A stretch of DNA of 64,000 nucleotides, taken from contig MKVM01000003.1 of the NCBI GenBank assembly GCA_001898835.1, forward strand, positions 248,001-312,000. The letters are read 5' to 3'. The stretch's first letter is position 1; the number at the start of each line of letters is the position of its first letter. This stretch comes from Micrococcales bacterium 72-143. GTDB taxonomy: Bacteria; Actinomycetota; Actinomycetes; Actinomycetales; Microbacteriaceae. Position numbers and translations under genes: made by a program. The notes under the pieces were generated by a model that saw only the letters and a list, made by a program, of their open reading frames with translations, had not been told where the DNA came from and did not search any database. Shown here in pieces: positions 22,438 to 30,863 of the stretch.

Positions 22438-24867
22438 TCAGGATTCGAGGTCGTCGCTGAGCTCGACGACGGCCGACCACCCCGTGTCGGGATCGTTCAC
22501 CGTGATGCGCGCGCCCGCCAGGTACTGCTCGTAGCTGATCCAGCCGTACATCCGCACGCGCTCCGTCGGACGGGAACGGTCGACATCGCAGGTGCTCGCC
22601 GGGTAGACGGGCGTCGTGAGGCCGGGCGGCGCCTCGGCGGGGCGGATGCGGGCATCGACGATCACGCTGATCGCCTCCCCGAGCCGCAGCCCGGTGATGC
22701 CCGACGAGATGCCGTGGATGTCGCCGACCCAGCAGCGTTGGCTCGCCGCCGGCAGGTTCACCCGCGCATCCCCGTATCCGACCCGGACCTCGAGGCTCTG
22801 CAGGTTGACGGCGGAGGCGGGGTCGGGGTTGACGAGGCTGAGCCGGTCGATCACGACGGTGCTCAGCAGCGCACCCGTGTCGAGTCGCCCGGACGGCCAG
22901 AAGCGGGTGCCGAAACGGTCGAGCGAGTAGACCGAGGTGCCGCCCTCGGCATCCGTCAACGTCACCGTGAGGTAGTAGACGGCACCGAGGCAGAGGTTTT
23001 CGAGCCGCACGGAGTGGCTGGCGGCCGGGGTCGCGCTCGTCCACATGAGGGTTCCGCCGGGGCGCGGGCAGATGCCCTCGATGCGGGTCTCCGCCGGCTC
23101 GGCCTCGACGGTCGCGGTGACGGGCCGATCGACGCGCAGCGCGAAGACGGCATCCTGCGAACGACTGTCGGCATCGATCGCGTCGAGGTGCACCGTGCCG
23201 GTCGTGTCCATGCGCGGCAGCGGGTCGCGCTCGACGCGCGTCGCGCCCTCGTACCAGTCGCCGAACGCCCAGCCTTCGCCGCTCGCCGCGACCTCCGGCC
23301 AGGTGGCGCGGATGCGCACCATGCCGACCGTCTCGCCGCGGTTGACGGTGCAGTCGTCGCTGCAGATGCGGCTCGGGCGGATCTGGGTCGACAGCGGCAC
23401 GTCGAACACCCGCGTCGCCCGCGCGCACCCCTCGGTGCAGTCGCGCAGCGAGATGTCGAGCAGGGCGTGGTTCACCGCCGCGCCCTCCGCAACGTCGACC
23501 TCGGTGGTGAGCAGGAACGCGCCGCTCACGGCGTCCCGGCCGAGGAGCGCACCGAGGTCGCACAGCTCACCGCCGAGCGCACCGGACCGCAGCCGCAGGC
23601 TGCCGCAGCGGACGCCGTCCTCCGTCGCCCCGCGCAGGCGCAGCGCGCCATCGGCGAGGTGCTCGGTGAGCTCGAGCTCGTCGACCGTCACGACGGGTGC
23701 CGAGAGCGACGGCGTCAGGATCGGCAGCTCGCTCACCCGGATGGGGCGGTCGGTGTCCCAGCTCTCCCCGCCGCGCGCCGGGAACCAGCCGACGCACGCG
23801 ATGACGCTCGCGCCGCTCGGCACCGCGAAGGTCGCGGTCGTGCGCCGCGTGTACTCGGGCTCCCAGCCGTTCGCCGCGAGCTCCTCCGCCGACACCTCGA
23901 GCGTGCGCGGCTCGCGGGTGGCGGGCAGCATCCGCCCGTCGGCGGCGGGGCCGTAGCGGCATCCCTCGCCCGCCGTGTCGTCGAGCACGAGCAGCTGCAC
24001 GCGCTCCCCGGGGGTGTGCGGGGCGGCGACGAACACCGTCGTGTTCCCGACGGAGTGGATGCGCGTGGGCGGCTCGGCGAGGCCGTCGTCCTGCGTGACG
24101 TGCACGACCCGGCGCGCGATGTCGGAGCTTCCGATGCGCGTCGCCATGATGTGCACGTTGAGGGCGTACTCGGCGTCGAAGCCGTCGAGCGCAATACAGC
24201 TCTCGATCCACGCCTCGCCCGCGGTGACGAACTCAGCAAGCCAGGCCTCCTCCTGCTCGGGCGTGACCCGGAAGTTGGTGACGTCGCGGTGGGTGCCGTC
24301 GCTCGCGTAGGCGCTGTAGATGACGGGCGCGTTGGCGCGCACCCAGAAGCGGATGGCACCCGGCTCGTCCGCCCTGTCGTCACCGGCGGCGGGGCACTGC
24401 TCGCCGCGCTCGCCGGTCGCGTGCAGCTGCAGCGGGGGGATCTCGCCGCCGATCGGCAGCACCGTCCCGCCGATGCCGGGCGGGCATCCCTCGCCCCCGT
24501 CCGCGCAGGGGTCGCCCGCCGCGCCAGCCGCCGGGGGCGGCACCTCGGCCGGATCGGCGGCCGCCTCGAGCGCGTCGAGATAGCTTTCGCGTCCACGGGA
24601 GACGGCGTCCTCGGAGATGCTTCCGGGCTCGGGCACGGTGCGTGTGCCGACCGTCGGGCTGACGAGCAGCTCGCCGCCCGCCTCCGCCATCGCCTCCGCG
24701 AGGGTGCCCGCCGACTCGTCGACGGGCGCGAGCACGGACACCTCGACGGTGGGCGCCTCGGCGAGCTCGACGCGCGGCTCCGCGAAGCGGGCGCCGGCGA
24801 TCGCGCCCGTGACACCGACCGCGAGCGCGGCGGTGGCGGCGAGGGGGATCAGGATTCGGGATCTCAT
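22438..24867 (-). CDS. Large secreted or membrane-anchored protein of unknown function
   Basis: An 809-residue protein with an N-terminal hydrophobic segment (residues about 5-27) and no cytoplasmic domain, so almost all of it should lie outside the cell. It has many cysteines, often in short pairs (DCTEGC, CSDDC), and beta-rich, repeat-like stretches, but I recognise no catalytic motif. A Pro/Gly-rich segment spans about 100-150. Its start is 7 nt downstream of the anti-sigma-like gene's stop, in the same operon as an ECF sigma factor. That suggests a surface protein made in response to an envelope signal. Confidence 0.75.
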   Translation of the reverse strand: MRSRILIPLAATAALAVGVTGAIAGARFAEPRVELAEAPTVEVSVLAPVDESAGTLAEAMAEAGGELLVSPTVGTRTVPEPGSISEDAVSRGRESYLDALEAAADPAEVPPPAAGAAGDPCADGGEGCPPGIGGTVLPIGGEIPPLQLHATGERGEQCPAAGDDRADEPGAIRFWVRANAPVIYSAYASDGTHRDVTNFRVTPEQEEAWLAEFVTAGEAWIESCIALDGFDAEYALNVHIMATRIGSSDIARRVVHVTQDDGLAEPPTRIHSVGNTTVFVAAPHTPGERVQLLVLDDTAGEGCRYGPAADGRMLPATREPRTLEVSAEELAANGWEPEYTRRTTATFAVPSGASVIACVGWFPARGGESWDTDRPIRVSELPILTPSLSAPVVTVDELELTEHLADGALRLRGATEDGVRCGSLRLRSGALGGELCDLGALLGRDAVSGAFLLTTEVDVAEGAAVNHALLDISLRDCTEGCARATRVFDVPLSTQIRPSRICSDDCTVNRGETVGMVRIRATWPEVAASGEGWAFGDWYEGATRVERDPLPRMDTTGTVHLDAIDADSRSQDAVFALRVDRPVTATVEAEPAETRIEGICPRPGGTLMWTSATPAASHSVRLENLCLGAVYYLTVTLTDAEGGTSVYSLDRFGTRFWPSGRLDTGALLSTVVIDRLSLVNPDPASAVNLQSLEVRVGYGDARVNLPAASQRCWVGDIHGISSGITGLRLGEAISVIVDARIRPAEAPPGLTTPVYPASTCDVDRSRPTERVRMYGWISYEQYLAGARITVNDPDTGWSAVVELSDDLES

Positions 24868-24874
24868 GGTGTGC

Positions 24875-25810
24875 TCAACCCAGGACGCTGAGGGTGACGG
24901 TCTGCGTGCGGGGCGCGCCGAGGTTGCCGGCGGCATCCCGCGCGCGCATCGTGAACGTGACGCTGCCGGAGGTCGCGGGGGTGTTGGTGAGGCTGAAGCG
25001 CCACTCCGAACCCACCTTGGTCATCTCGCCGGAGCCGGATTTCGCGCCCGTCCAGCTGATCGCGACACCGGTCACGCCGACGTTGTCGCTCGCGAGCGCG
25101 AAGACGGTCGCCGTCTGGTCGTCGTAGATGAGCGTCGGGGTGGCCCACCACTGGTCGATCGCGGGCGGGGTCGTGTCGCCCGGCTGCGGGCTGGGGTTCG
25201 GGCCGGGGCCGGGGCCGGGGTTCGGGCCGGGTTCCGGCTCGTCCGTCGGCGCCGGGTCCGGCTCCACGGGGTCGACGGGCTCGACGTAGACGTCGGGGCA
25301 GGCGCCGCCGAGCGGCAGCGCGTCCCACGCGCCCCCGGCATCCCCGGCGACGACGGATGCCGGCAGCCACAGGGTGCCGAGCAGCGTCGCGGGGTCGCGC
25401 ACGCCGAGCCAGCCGGCGTCGTCGCTGCGGGCGATCGCGAGCACGCGCGTGCCCGCCGGGATGCTGCCGACCACCTCGCCGCCCGCGCAGGCGTGCGCGT
25501 CCGCCGAGGCGACGAGCGCGGCATCCGTGCCGACGGCCTGCTCGAGCACGGGCCGGCCGAACGCGCCCGAGGCGCCGAGCGCAGCGCCCAGCACCCCGAC
25601 CGCGGCGACGACACCGATCGCGCCGATCCACCCCGCGGTGCCGACACCGCCCCATCCGGGCGCCACACGACCCATGGCCGGGGCGCCGGTGTCGCCGGAT
25701 GCCACCCGCGCACGGATGGCGTCGGCGACCCCGGCGGAGTCGCGCGCCGGCGCATCCGTCTCGGCGATGCGCGCGAACGAATCGCGCAGCAGCTCGTCCA
25801 GCTCAGCCAT
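24875..25810 (-). CDS. Probable anti-sigma factor with extracellular SH3-like and Ig-like domains
   Basis: A 311-residue single-pass membrane protein. The first 55 residues are cytoplasmic (LDELLRDSFARIAETD), a membrane segment follows at about 58-85, then a bacterial SH3-like stretch (VGSIPAGTRVLAIARS, WLGVRDPATLLGTLWLP), a Pro/Gly/Asn linker (GPNPGPGPGPNPSP), and an Ig-like domain ending TMRARDAAGNLG. The gene overlaps the end of the ECF sigma gene by 8 nt. Position and topology suggest the anti-sigma partner, but no ZAS zinc motif (HxxxCxxC) is present, so binding to the sigma factor is an inference. Confidence 0.7.
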   Translation of the reverse strand: MAELDELLRDSFARIAETDAPARDSAGVADAIRARVASGDTGAPAMGRVAPGWGGVGTAGWIGAIGVVAAVGVLGAALGASGAFGRPVLEQAVGTDAALVASADAHACAGGEVVGSIPAGTRVLAIARSDDAGWLGVRDPATLLGTLWLPASVVAGDAGGAWDALPLGGACPDVYVEPVDPVEPDPAPTDEPEPGPNPGPGPGPNPSPQPGDTTPPAIDQWWATPTLIYDDQTATVFALASDNVGVTGVAISWTGAKSGSGEMTKVGSEWRFSLTNTPATSGSVTFTMRARDAAGNLGAPRTQTVTLSVLG

Positions 25811-26324
25811 CGTGCTCCTCCTCTCCCCGCTCAGGTGCCAGGCGTGCCGCGAGCGCCTTGCGCGCCCGATGCAGCTGGGTCTTGACGGTGCCCGTGCTCA
25901 CGCCGAGGCCCTCCGCGACCTGCTCGACCGAGTGGTCGAGCAGGTAGTGCAGCACGCACACCTGCCGCTGCTGCTCGGGCAGCCCCCGCAGCGCGGCCGC
26001 CACATCGACGTCGAGTCCCGCGAGCTCGGCGTCGACCGTCTCGTCGCGCACGCCCACCTTCTCGAGTGCGCGCGCCTCCGCGGCGCGCGAGCGGTAGAGG
26101 TCGCGGGCCCGGTTGGATGCGACGACCGTGATCCAGGCGGCCAGGTTCGAGATCGGGCGGCCGGGGGGTTTCGCGAGGTACCCGACCAGGGCGTCCTGCA
26201 CGGCGTCCGCCGCATCCTGCCGGTTGCCGGTGATGAGGCCTACCGCCGCGACCACCTTCGGGTACTCGGTCGCGACGAAGACATCCAGGTCCACCTGGGT
26301 GCTCTGCGCCACGGCCATGCTCAC
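25803..26324 (-). CDS. ECF-type RNA polymerase sigma factor
   Basis: A 173-residue extracytoplasmic-function sigma factor. Region 2 lies at about 14-80 (NRQDAADAVQDALVGYL, NLAAWITVVASNRARDLYR) and region 4 at about 110-165 (LPEQQRQVCVLHYLLDHS, VSTGTVKTQLHRARKAL). It has no extra C-terminal domain. The first gene of a three-gene operon with the membrane protein and the large surface protein, it is likely freed by an envelope signal to transcribe this operon and others. The GTG at 26324 has GGAAAG upstream; ATG two codons later is an alternative. Confidence 0.9.
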   Translation of the reverse strand: MSMAVAQSTQVDLDVFVATEYPKVVAAVGLITGNRQDAADAVQDALVGYLAKPPGRPISNLAAWITVVASNRARDLYRSRAAEARALEKVGVRDETVDAELAGLDVDVAAALRGLPEQQRQVCVLHYLLDHSVEQVAEGLGVSTGTVKTQLHRARKALAARLAPERGEEEHDG

Positions 26325-26463
26325 GTCTTTCCGACGGCCGGCGCCCCTGATCGGGTTGACAGCGGGAGGAACGGGTTACGGAACTGACTCAGATGATGGC
26401 GGATCGGCTCACCCGACGGAATAGGGGATTGCGCCTATGGCGTGCTCGCCGCGGGCGCCCCGC

Positions 26464-27033
26464 TCACTCGTGATCGTCGGGGGCGGGGCGCCGCGACCAG
26501 TAGACGCCGCAGAACAGCAGCACCGCGGTGAGCGTCAGAACGCCGATGCCGATGAAGATCGGGCCGCCCCACATCGACCACTGCAGGAACACGTAGTCGC
26601 CCTGCGAGGTGAAGCCCTGCTCCTCCCCCGCGAGCCGGAAGACCTCCTGCGTCAGCCACACGCCGAAGGCGAGGGCGCCGACGCCGACGAGCACGACGGC
26701 GATCGCGAAGGGGTTGGTCCACGGCGGCCGCATCGCGGGCGCCTCGACCCGCACGACGGCGTGGTCGGCCGAGGCCGCCGCGGGCACCACGGATGCGGGA
26801 ACCTCCACCTCCGGCGGCAGGCCGATGCGCTCGGGCACCTCGGCGCGAGCGGTCGCGGGGCGCGCGCCCGCGAGGGGGCGGCTCAGGGCGCTCGTCACGT
26901 GCGGCGCGGCACCCGCGTGGGCCGACGCGGTGCGGCCGGCCGCATCCGTCCTGCCGCCCGCAACGACGGCTCCGTCGTAGCCGCGCTGGAAGGCGGGGTC
27001 GTAGCGGGGGTCGATCGACGGCTGCTCTGGCAT
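26464..27033 (-). CDS. Hypothetical two-segment membrane protein
   Basis: A 189-residue protein. Residues 1-105 are hydrophilic and low in order (Ala/Pro/Arg-rich, starting with PSIDPRYDPAFQRGYDG). Two membrane segments follow at about 108-130 and 150-175, with a short charged tail. The opening resembles small actinobacterial division- or envelope-associated proteins, but I do not recognise a named family. The ATG at 27033 lies six bases after TATGCT, so it is probably leaderless. It lies between the ECF operon and cinA on the same strand. Confidence 0.72.
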   Translation of the reverse strand: MPEQPSIDPRYDPAFQRGYDGAVVAGGRTDAAGRTASAHAGAAPHVTSALSRPLAGARPATARAEVPERIGLPPEVEVPASVVPAAASADHAVVRVEAPAMRPPWTNPFAIAVVLVGVGALAFGVWLTQEVFRLAGEEQGFTSQGDYVFLQWSMWGGPIFIGIGVLTLTAVLLFCGVYWSRRPAPDDHE

Positions 27034-27076
27034 GCGTCGAGCATACGCAGGGGCTCGCGCGAGAAGCGGGAGCGGG

Positions 27077-27526
27077 TCAGCCCAGGTCGACCCGCAGCGC
27101 GTGCAGCGCGGCGTCGACCGTCTGGGCGACGACGGAGGCCGGATCGCCCGAGAAGGCGAACTCGGTGATGCGGGCGGAGTCGGCGGTGACGATCGCGAGG
27201 AACACGGTGCCGGGAGGCCGCCCCTCCTCCTCGCCGGGCCCGCCGACGCCCGTCACGGCGAGCGCGACATCCGCATCCGTCAACTCGCGGACGCCCTCCG
27301 CCATGCGCCGGGCCGTGGGCGCGTCGACGACGGGCCCCTCGGGGACCCCGAGCACCCGGGCCTTCGTGTCGACGCGGTAGGCGACGACGCCCCCCGCGAA
27401 CCACGTGCTCGCGTCCGGGGCGGCCGCGAGGGCCTGGCTGAGGGCGCCGCCGGTGAGCGACTCGGCCACGGCGATGCTGAGGCCGCGGGCGGATGCGGTG
27501 CGGGCGATGTCGTCGGCGTCGGACAT
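27077..27526 (-). CDS. cinA: CinA C-terminal domain protein (nicotinamide-nucleotide amidase family)
   Basis: A 149-residue stand-alone CinA C-terminal domain. The family marks are AVAESLTGGALSQAL (residues about 18-32), the FAGGVVAYRVDTK region, and ALAVTGVGGPGEEEGRPPG near 100. Such single-domain forms (PncC) hydrolyse nicotinamide mononucleotide to nicotinate mononucleotide and ammonia in NAD salvage; the fused form is linked to competence. The ATG at 27526 follows CAGGAT by six bases. It is divergent from the EamA exporter. Confidence 0.92.
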   Translation of the reverse strand: MSDADDIARTASARGLSIAVAESLTGGALSQALAAAPDASTWFAGGVVAYRVDTKARVLGVPEGPVVDAPTARRMAEGVRELTDADVALAVTGVGGPGEEEGRPPGTVFLAIVTADSARITEFAFSGDPASVVAQTVDAALHALRVDLG

Positions 27527-27614
27527 GCGTCCATCCTGCCGGGTCGCGGGGCGCACCGGCTCGTGCCGCGCGCCCGCGTGAGCGGCGACCGTGCCGACGC
27601 CCCAGAATGGGGAC

Positions 27615-28514
27615 GTGGGTTCCGGGACGGATGCGACGCGTCGCCGCACCGTCGTCGGCGCCGCGACGCAGGTGGGCACCGAGGTGTCGATCAACCTCGG
27701 CTCCGCGCTCGCCGGCGTCGCCATCCCCTCGGTCGGCTCCCCCATCGTCGTCGCGGCGCGGCAGCTCGTCATGCTCGTCGTGCTGCTGCCGTTCTACCGT
27801 CCGCGTCGCGCGCTGCTGACCTGGCGGCGGCTGTGGCCCGCCGTCGCGCTCGGCGTGACGCTCGCGGTCATGAACCTCGCGTTCTACGAGTCGGTGCACC
27901 TGCTCGGCCTCGGCATCGCCGCGACGATCGAGTTCCTGGGACCGCTACTGCTCGCGCTCGCCACCTCGCGCCGCCTGCTCGACGTCGCGTGCGTCGTCGT
28001 GGCGGGCGCCGGCGTCGTGCTGCTGACCGGGCTCGAGGGGCAGGTGGATGCGTGGGGCGTCGCGCTCGCGCTCGTCGCGGCGGCCGCGTGGGCGGCGTAC
28101 ATCCTGCTCACCCGGCGCGTGGCGCTCGGACTGCCCGGCCTCGAGGGGCTCACGGTGGCGAGCATCGTGAGCCTCGCGCTGATCCTGCCGATCGCGGCGA
28201 TCACCCTCCCGGGCGCGGAGTTCTCGTGGCCCGTCGCCGGGCTGCTCCTCGGCATCGGCATCCTGTCGTCGGCGCTGCCCTACGCGCTCGACACCTTCAT
28301 CCTGCGGCGCATCACGCCGCGCCTCTACGCGATCATCACCTCCTTCGGGCCCGTCGTGGCCGCCGTCTTCGGCTGGATCGTGCTGGGGGAGCGGCTCGGC
28401 TGGGTGCAGCTGCTCGCCATCCTGCTCGTGTGCGCGGCCGCCGGCACCGCGATCGCCACCCAGCGGCCGGCACCGGCGTCCGAGCTCGAACAGACGGCGG
28501 AGGGGCTCACGTAG
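27615..28514 (+). CDS. EamA/DMT superfamily transporter (RhtA-like)
   Basis: A 299-residue inner-membrane protein with ten predicted helices in two EamA repeats. Recognisable pieces are AFYESVHLLGLGIAATIEFLGPL in the first half and LPYALDTFILRRITPRLYAI plus FGPVVAAVFGWIVLGERL in the second, which match RhtA-like exporters of amino acids and metabolites. The substrate is not determined. GTG at 27615 is six bases after CAGAAT, giving a leaderless start. The next gene converges. Confidence 0.9.
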   Translation: MGSGTDATRRRTVVGAATQVGTEVSINLGSALAGVAIPSVGSPIVVAARQLVMLVVLLPFYRPRRALLTWRRLWPAVALGVTLAVMNLAFYESVHLLGLGIAATIEFLGPLLLALATSRRLLDVACVVVAGAGVVLLTGLEGQVDAWGVALALVAAAAWAAYILLTRRVALGLPGLEGLTVASIVSLALILPIAAITLPGAEFSWPVAGLLLGIGILSSALPYALDTFILRRITPRLYAIITSFGPVVAAVFGWIVLGERLGWVQLLAILLVCAAAGTAIATQRPAPASELEQTAEGLT

Positions 28515-28535
28515 CCGCGGGCCCGGTGGCGCCCG

Positions 28536-28601
28536 ACGCTCTTCGGCAAGGTCGCGATCGCCGCGATCGCCGGCAACGAGGGCGGCGCCCACTCCGCGCT
28601 C
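28536..28601 (+). pseudogene. Possible remnant of a flavodoxin/NADPH-dependent FMN reductase gene
   Basis: In the short gap between convergent genes, one plus frame reads LFGKVAIAAIAGNEGGAHSAL. This resembles the GKxAAVAVxGNEDGAHH segment of flavodoxin-fold FMN reductases. About 22 codons survive, with neither start nor remaining domains. It may be the scar of a deleted gene, or a chance match. Confidence 0.35.
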
Positions 28602-29472
28602 AGCGCAGGAGCGCGGCGACCTCCGCGCAGTTCGCGAGGAAGCCCGACAGCTCGGTCTCGTCGTCGAGGGGCTGGAGCAGCAGCGACGAGGCGCCCGCAT
28701 CGACCCAGGCCCGCAGCTGCTCGGCGACCTCGGCGACCGAGCCGGTGGCGCCGGCGGCCCGCTCGCCCTGGTAGCCCCACACCTCGAGCTCCGCCGCGAG
28801 GCGCGCATCCGCCCCCGCACCGAACGCCGTCATCACGAAGGCGGCAAGCGGCTGGATGCCGCCGCGACCCGCGGCCTCCCGCCCCTGCGCGACGAGCGCG
28901 GCGGCGGCGGACACCGCCTCGGGCGGGGTGCCCGAGGTGAGGATCGTGCCGTCGGCCACCTCGCCCGTGAGCACGAGCGTCTTGGGGCCCTCGCCCGCCG
29001 CCCACACCGGCACCGCCGTCGCCGGCGGCCAGTCGAGCCGCACGCCGTCGAGGGTGACGTAGCGGCCGGCGACGTCGAGCCGCTCGCCCGCGAGCAGGGC
29101 ACGCAACGCGGGCACGTACTCGCGCATGAGGGTGAGGGGCGACGCCGGACGCGCGCCGACCTGCCCCATCCAGTCCTGCACGCCGTGCCCCACGCCGAGA
29201 CGCAGCCGGCCGGGGAACAGCCGCTCGATGGTCGCCGCCTCCATCGCGAGCAGCGCGACGTTGCGGAACGGCATGGGCAGCACGCCGATGCCGACGCGGA
29301 TGCGCTCGGTCGCGGCGAGCGCCGCCACGGCCGCGGCGATGCCCGACTCGCGGAAGCAGTCCTCGAAGAGCAGCACCTCGTCCAGCCCGAGCCGCTCGGC
29401 CTCGACCACGAAGTCGCGCAGCGCCTCCGGGGGACGAGAGGGGGTGAAGATGACGCCGACGCTCGTGCTCAT
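28600..29472 (-). CDS. LLM-class flavin-dependent oxidoreductase
   Basis: A 290-residue protein of the luciferase-like monooxygenase family, with a TIM barrel using reduced F420 or FMN. Visible are the N-terminal SVGVIFTP strand, IRVGIGVLPMPFRNVALLAMEAATIERL, the GRLRLGVGHGVQDWM segment, and TLMREYVPALRALL. The pattern GRLRLGVGxG and length fit the actinobacterial F420-type members. The substrate is unknown. Start at ATG 29472 with CACGAT seven bases before; ATG at 29481 is an alternative. Hairpin H6 lies just upstream. Confidence 0.88.
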   Translation of the reverse strand: MSTSVGVIFTPSRPPEALRDFVVEAERLGLDEVLLFEDCFRESGIAAAVAALAATERIRVGIGVLPMPFRNVALLAMEAATIERLFPGRLRLGVGHGVQDWMGQVGARPASPLTLMREYVPALRALLAGERLDVAGRYVTLDGVRLDWPPATAVPVWAAGEGPKTLVLTGEVADGTILTSGTPPEAVSAAAALVAQGREAAGRGGIQPLAAFVMTAFGAGADARLAAELEVWGYQGERAAGATGSVAEVAEQLRAWVDAGASSLLLQPLDDETELSGFLANCAEVAALLR

Positions 29473-29489
29473 GCCCCCCATCGTGGCAG

Positions 29490-29557
29490 CCATAGTTCCC
29501 GTTCCGCGTGTTCGCACCCGTTCCTTCGGGAACAAACACGCGGAACGGGAACTATGG
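29490..29557. repeat. Long hairpin element H6
   Basis: Perfect 23-nt arms at 29490-29512 and 29535-29557. The loop contains its own small stem (GTTCC/GGAAC), so the whole could form a cruciform. It sits between two minus-strand genes, 18 bases before one start and 3 bases after the other's stop. Confidence 0.9.
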
Positions 29558-29559
29558 GC

Positions 29560-30330
29560 TCAGTCGAGCGCGCGGATCTGGTCGCGCAGCCGCGCCATCT
29601 TCGCGTCGAGGGCGCGCGCCGCATCCGCCGCCTCGGTGAGCTCGGCGACGAGCGCACCCGGCACCTCGCGGTCGTACTTGTAGTAGATCTTGTGCTCGAG
29701 GCTCGCCCAGAAGTCCATCGCGATCGTACGCAGCTGGATCTCGACGGGAACGAGCTCGGTGCGGTCGCTGAGGAACACCGGCACCGTCACGATGAGGTGC
29801 AGGCTCTGGTAGCCGTTGGGCTTCGGGTGGGAGATGTAGTCCCTGATCTCGAGCACCTCGAGGTCGGACTGCGCCATGAGCATGTCGGCCACCCAGTACG
29901 CGTCGGCGACGAAGGCGCACGTGATGCGCACCCCCGCGATGTCCCGGATGCGGGCGCGCACGCTGTCGACGTCGGGCGCGGTGCCGGTGCGCTGCACCTT
30001 CTCGATGATCGAGTCCATCGACTTCAGCCGCGTACGCACGTGCTCGATGGGGCTGTAGTCGTGCGTGTGCTCGAACTCCTCCTGCAGGATCTCGATCTTC
30101 GTCGTGAGCTCGTCGATCGCGAACTTGTAGGAGAGGTGGAACGCGGCGACCCGCTTCTGCAGGTTCTTGATGACCTGAAGCGGCACCTGGCCGTCCTCGG
30201 CGGCGGCGCTCGCGTCGTAGCCGGTCATCGACTGGAAGAGGCCGCGGTACACCTCGAGGTCGGCGGACGACGGGGTCGTCGCGGATGCGGCGGTCGCGGT
30301 GGCGGTCGGGACGGCGGCGGTGTCGGTCAC
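29560..30330 (-). CDS. Small alarmone synthetase (RelA/SpoT domain protein)
   Basis: A 256-residue single-domain GTP pyrophosphokinase. After an Ala/Thr-rich start, the RelA_SpoT domain (about 65-215) shows RDIAGVRITCAFVADAYWVA, DYISHPKPNGYQSLHLIV and VEIQLRTIAMDFWASLEHK, the synthetase signatures. The hydrolase (HD) domain and the TGS/ACT regulatory parts of full Rel are absent, so it can make (p)ppGpp but is regulated differently, probably by its own synthesis. A predicted coiled coil lies at the C-terminus. Start GTG at 30330, with TAGCGT seven bases upstream. Confidence 0.92.
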   Translation of the reverse strand: MTDTAAVPTATATAASATTPSSADLEVYRGLFQSMTGYDASAAAEDGQVPLQVIKNLQKRVAAFHLSYKFAIDELTTKIEILQEEFEHTHDYSPIEHVRTRLKSMDSIIEKVQRTGTAPDVDSVRARIRDIAGVRITCAFVADAYWVADMLMAQSDLEVLEIRDYISHPKPNGYQSLHLIVTVPVFLSDRTELVPVEIQLRTIAMDFWASLEHKIYYKYDREVPGALVAELTEAADAARALDAKMARLRDQIRALD

Positions 30331-30392
30331 CCGCCCGACGCTACGCGTCGCACCTGTCGCGCGCTGTGCGTGGGCTGTGCGGCGGCTCGGAG

Positions 30393-30770
30393 TCAGGGCG
30401 CCGCCGGCAGCATCCGGTCGGCGTTGCGGGCGATCCACTCGACGAGGGGCAGCATCCGGTCGACGAGCTCGCGGCCGGATGCGGTGAGCGAGTACTCGAC
30501 GTGCGGCGGGATCGTGGGGTGGGCGTCGCGCAGCACGAGGGAGTCGCCCTCGAGGGTGCGCAGCGTCTGGGCGAGCATCTTCTCGCTGATGCCGTCGACG
30601 GCGCGGCGCAGCTCGCCCCAGCGGTGGGTGCCGTCGCTCAGGGCGAGCAGCACGAGTACGCCCCACTTGCTCGTGACGTGGTCGAGCACGACACGCGTGG
30701 GGCAGCCCTCGGTGAGCAGGGTGTCGTCGAAGCCGGGCAGCGCCCGCAGCTCCCGGAGACTTACCGTCAT
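30393..30770 (-). CDS. HxlR-family winged-helix regulator
   Basis: A 125-residue HxlR-type regulator. The DNA-binding core includes CPTRVVLDHVTSKWGVLVLLAL, the recognition helix in RRAVDGISEKMLAQTLRTLE, and the wing PHVEYSLTASGREL. Cys23 at the start of the domain is the position that senses oxidants or electrophiles in HypR/QorR-like members. It is divergent from an NmrA-family reductase gene, and a dyad in the 93-nt gap could serve both. This is the classical layout of a repressor controlling a quinone-oxidoreductase-like neighbour. Confidence 0.93.
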   Translation of the reverse strand: MTVSLRELRALPGFDDTLLTEGCPTRVVLDHVTSKWGVLVLLALSDGTHRWGELRRAVDGISEKMLAQTLRTLEGDSLVLRDAHPTIPPHVEYSLTASGRELVDRMLPLVEWIARNADRMLPAAP

Positions 30771-30773
30771 GCA

Positions 30774-30798
30774 AGTACCTTACCGAAAAGTGGGTACT
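30774..30798. promoter_or_regulatory. Candidate HxlR operator
   Basis: AGTACC (30774-30779) and GGTACT (30793-30798) form a dyad with a 13-nt centre, directly beside the HxlR start codon and 66 bp before the divergent reductase. Spacing of about two helix turns between half-sites fits a winged-helix dimer. Confidence 0.6.
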
Positions 30799-30863
30799 CT
30801 CTATTGGGAAGTAGCCTGACGGCGGCGTGGTTGCATCCCGCGAACCGTCAGAAAGGACGACCC

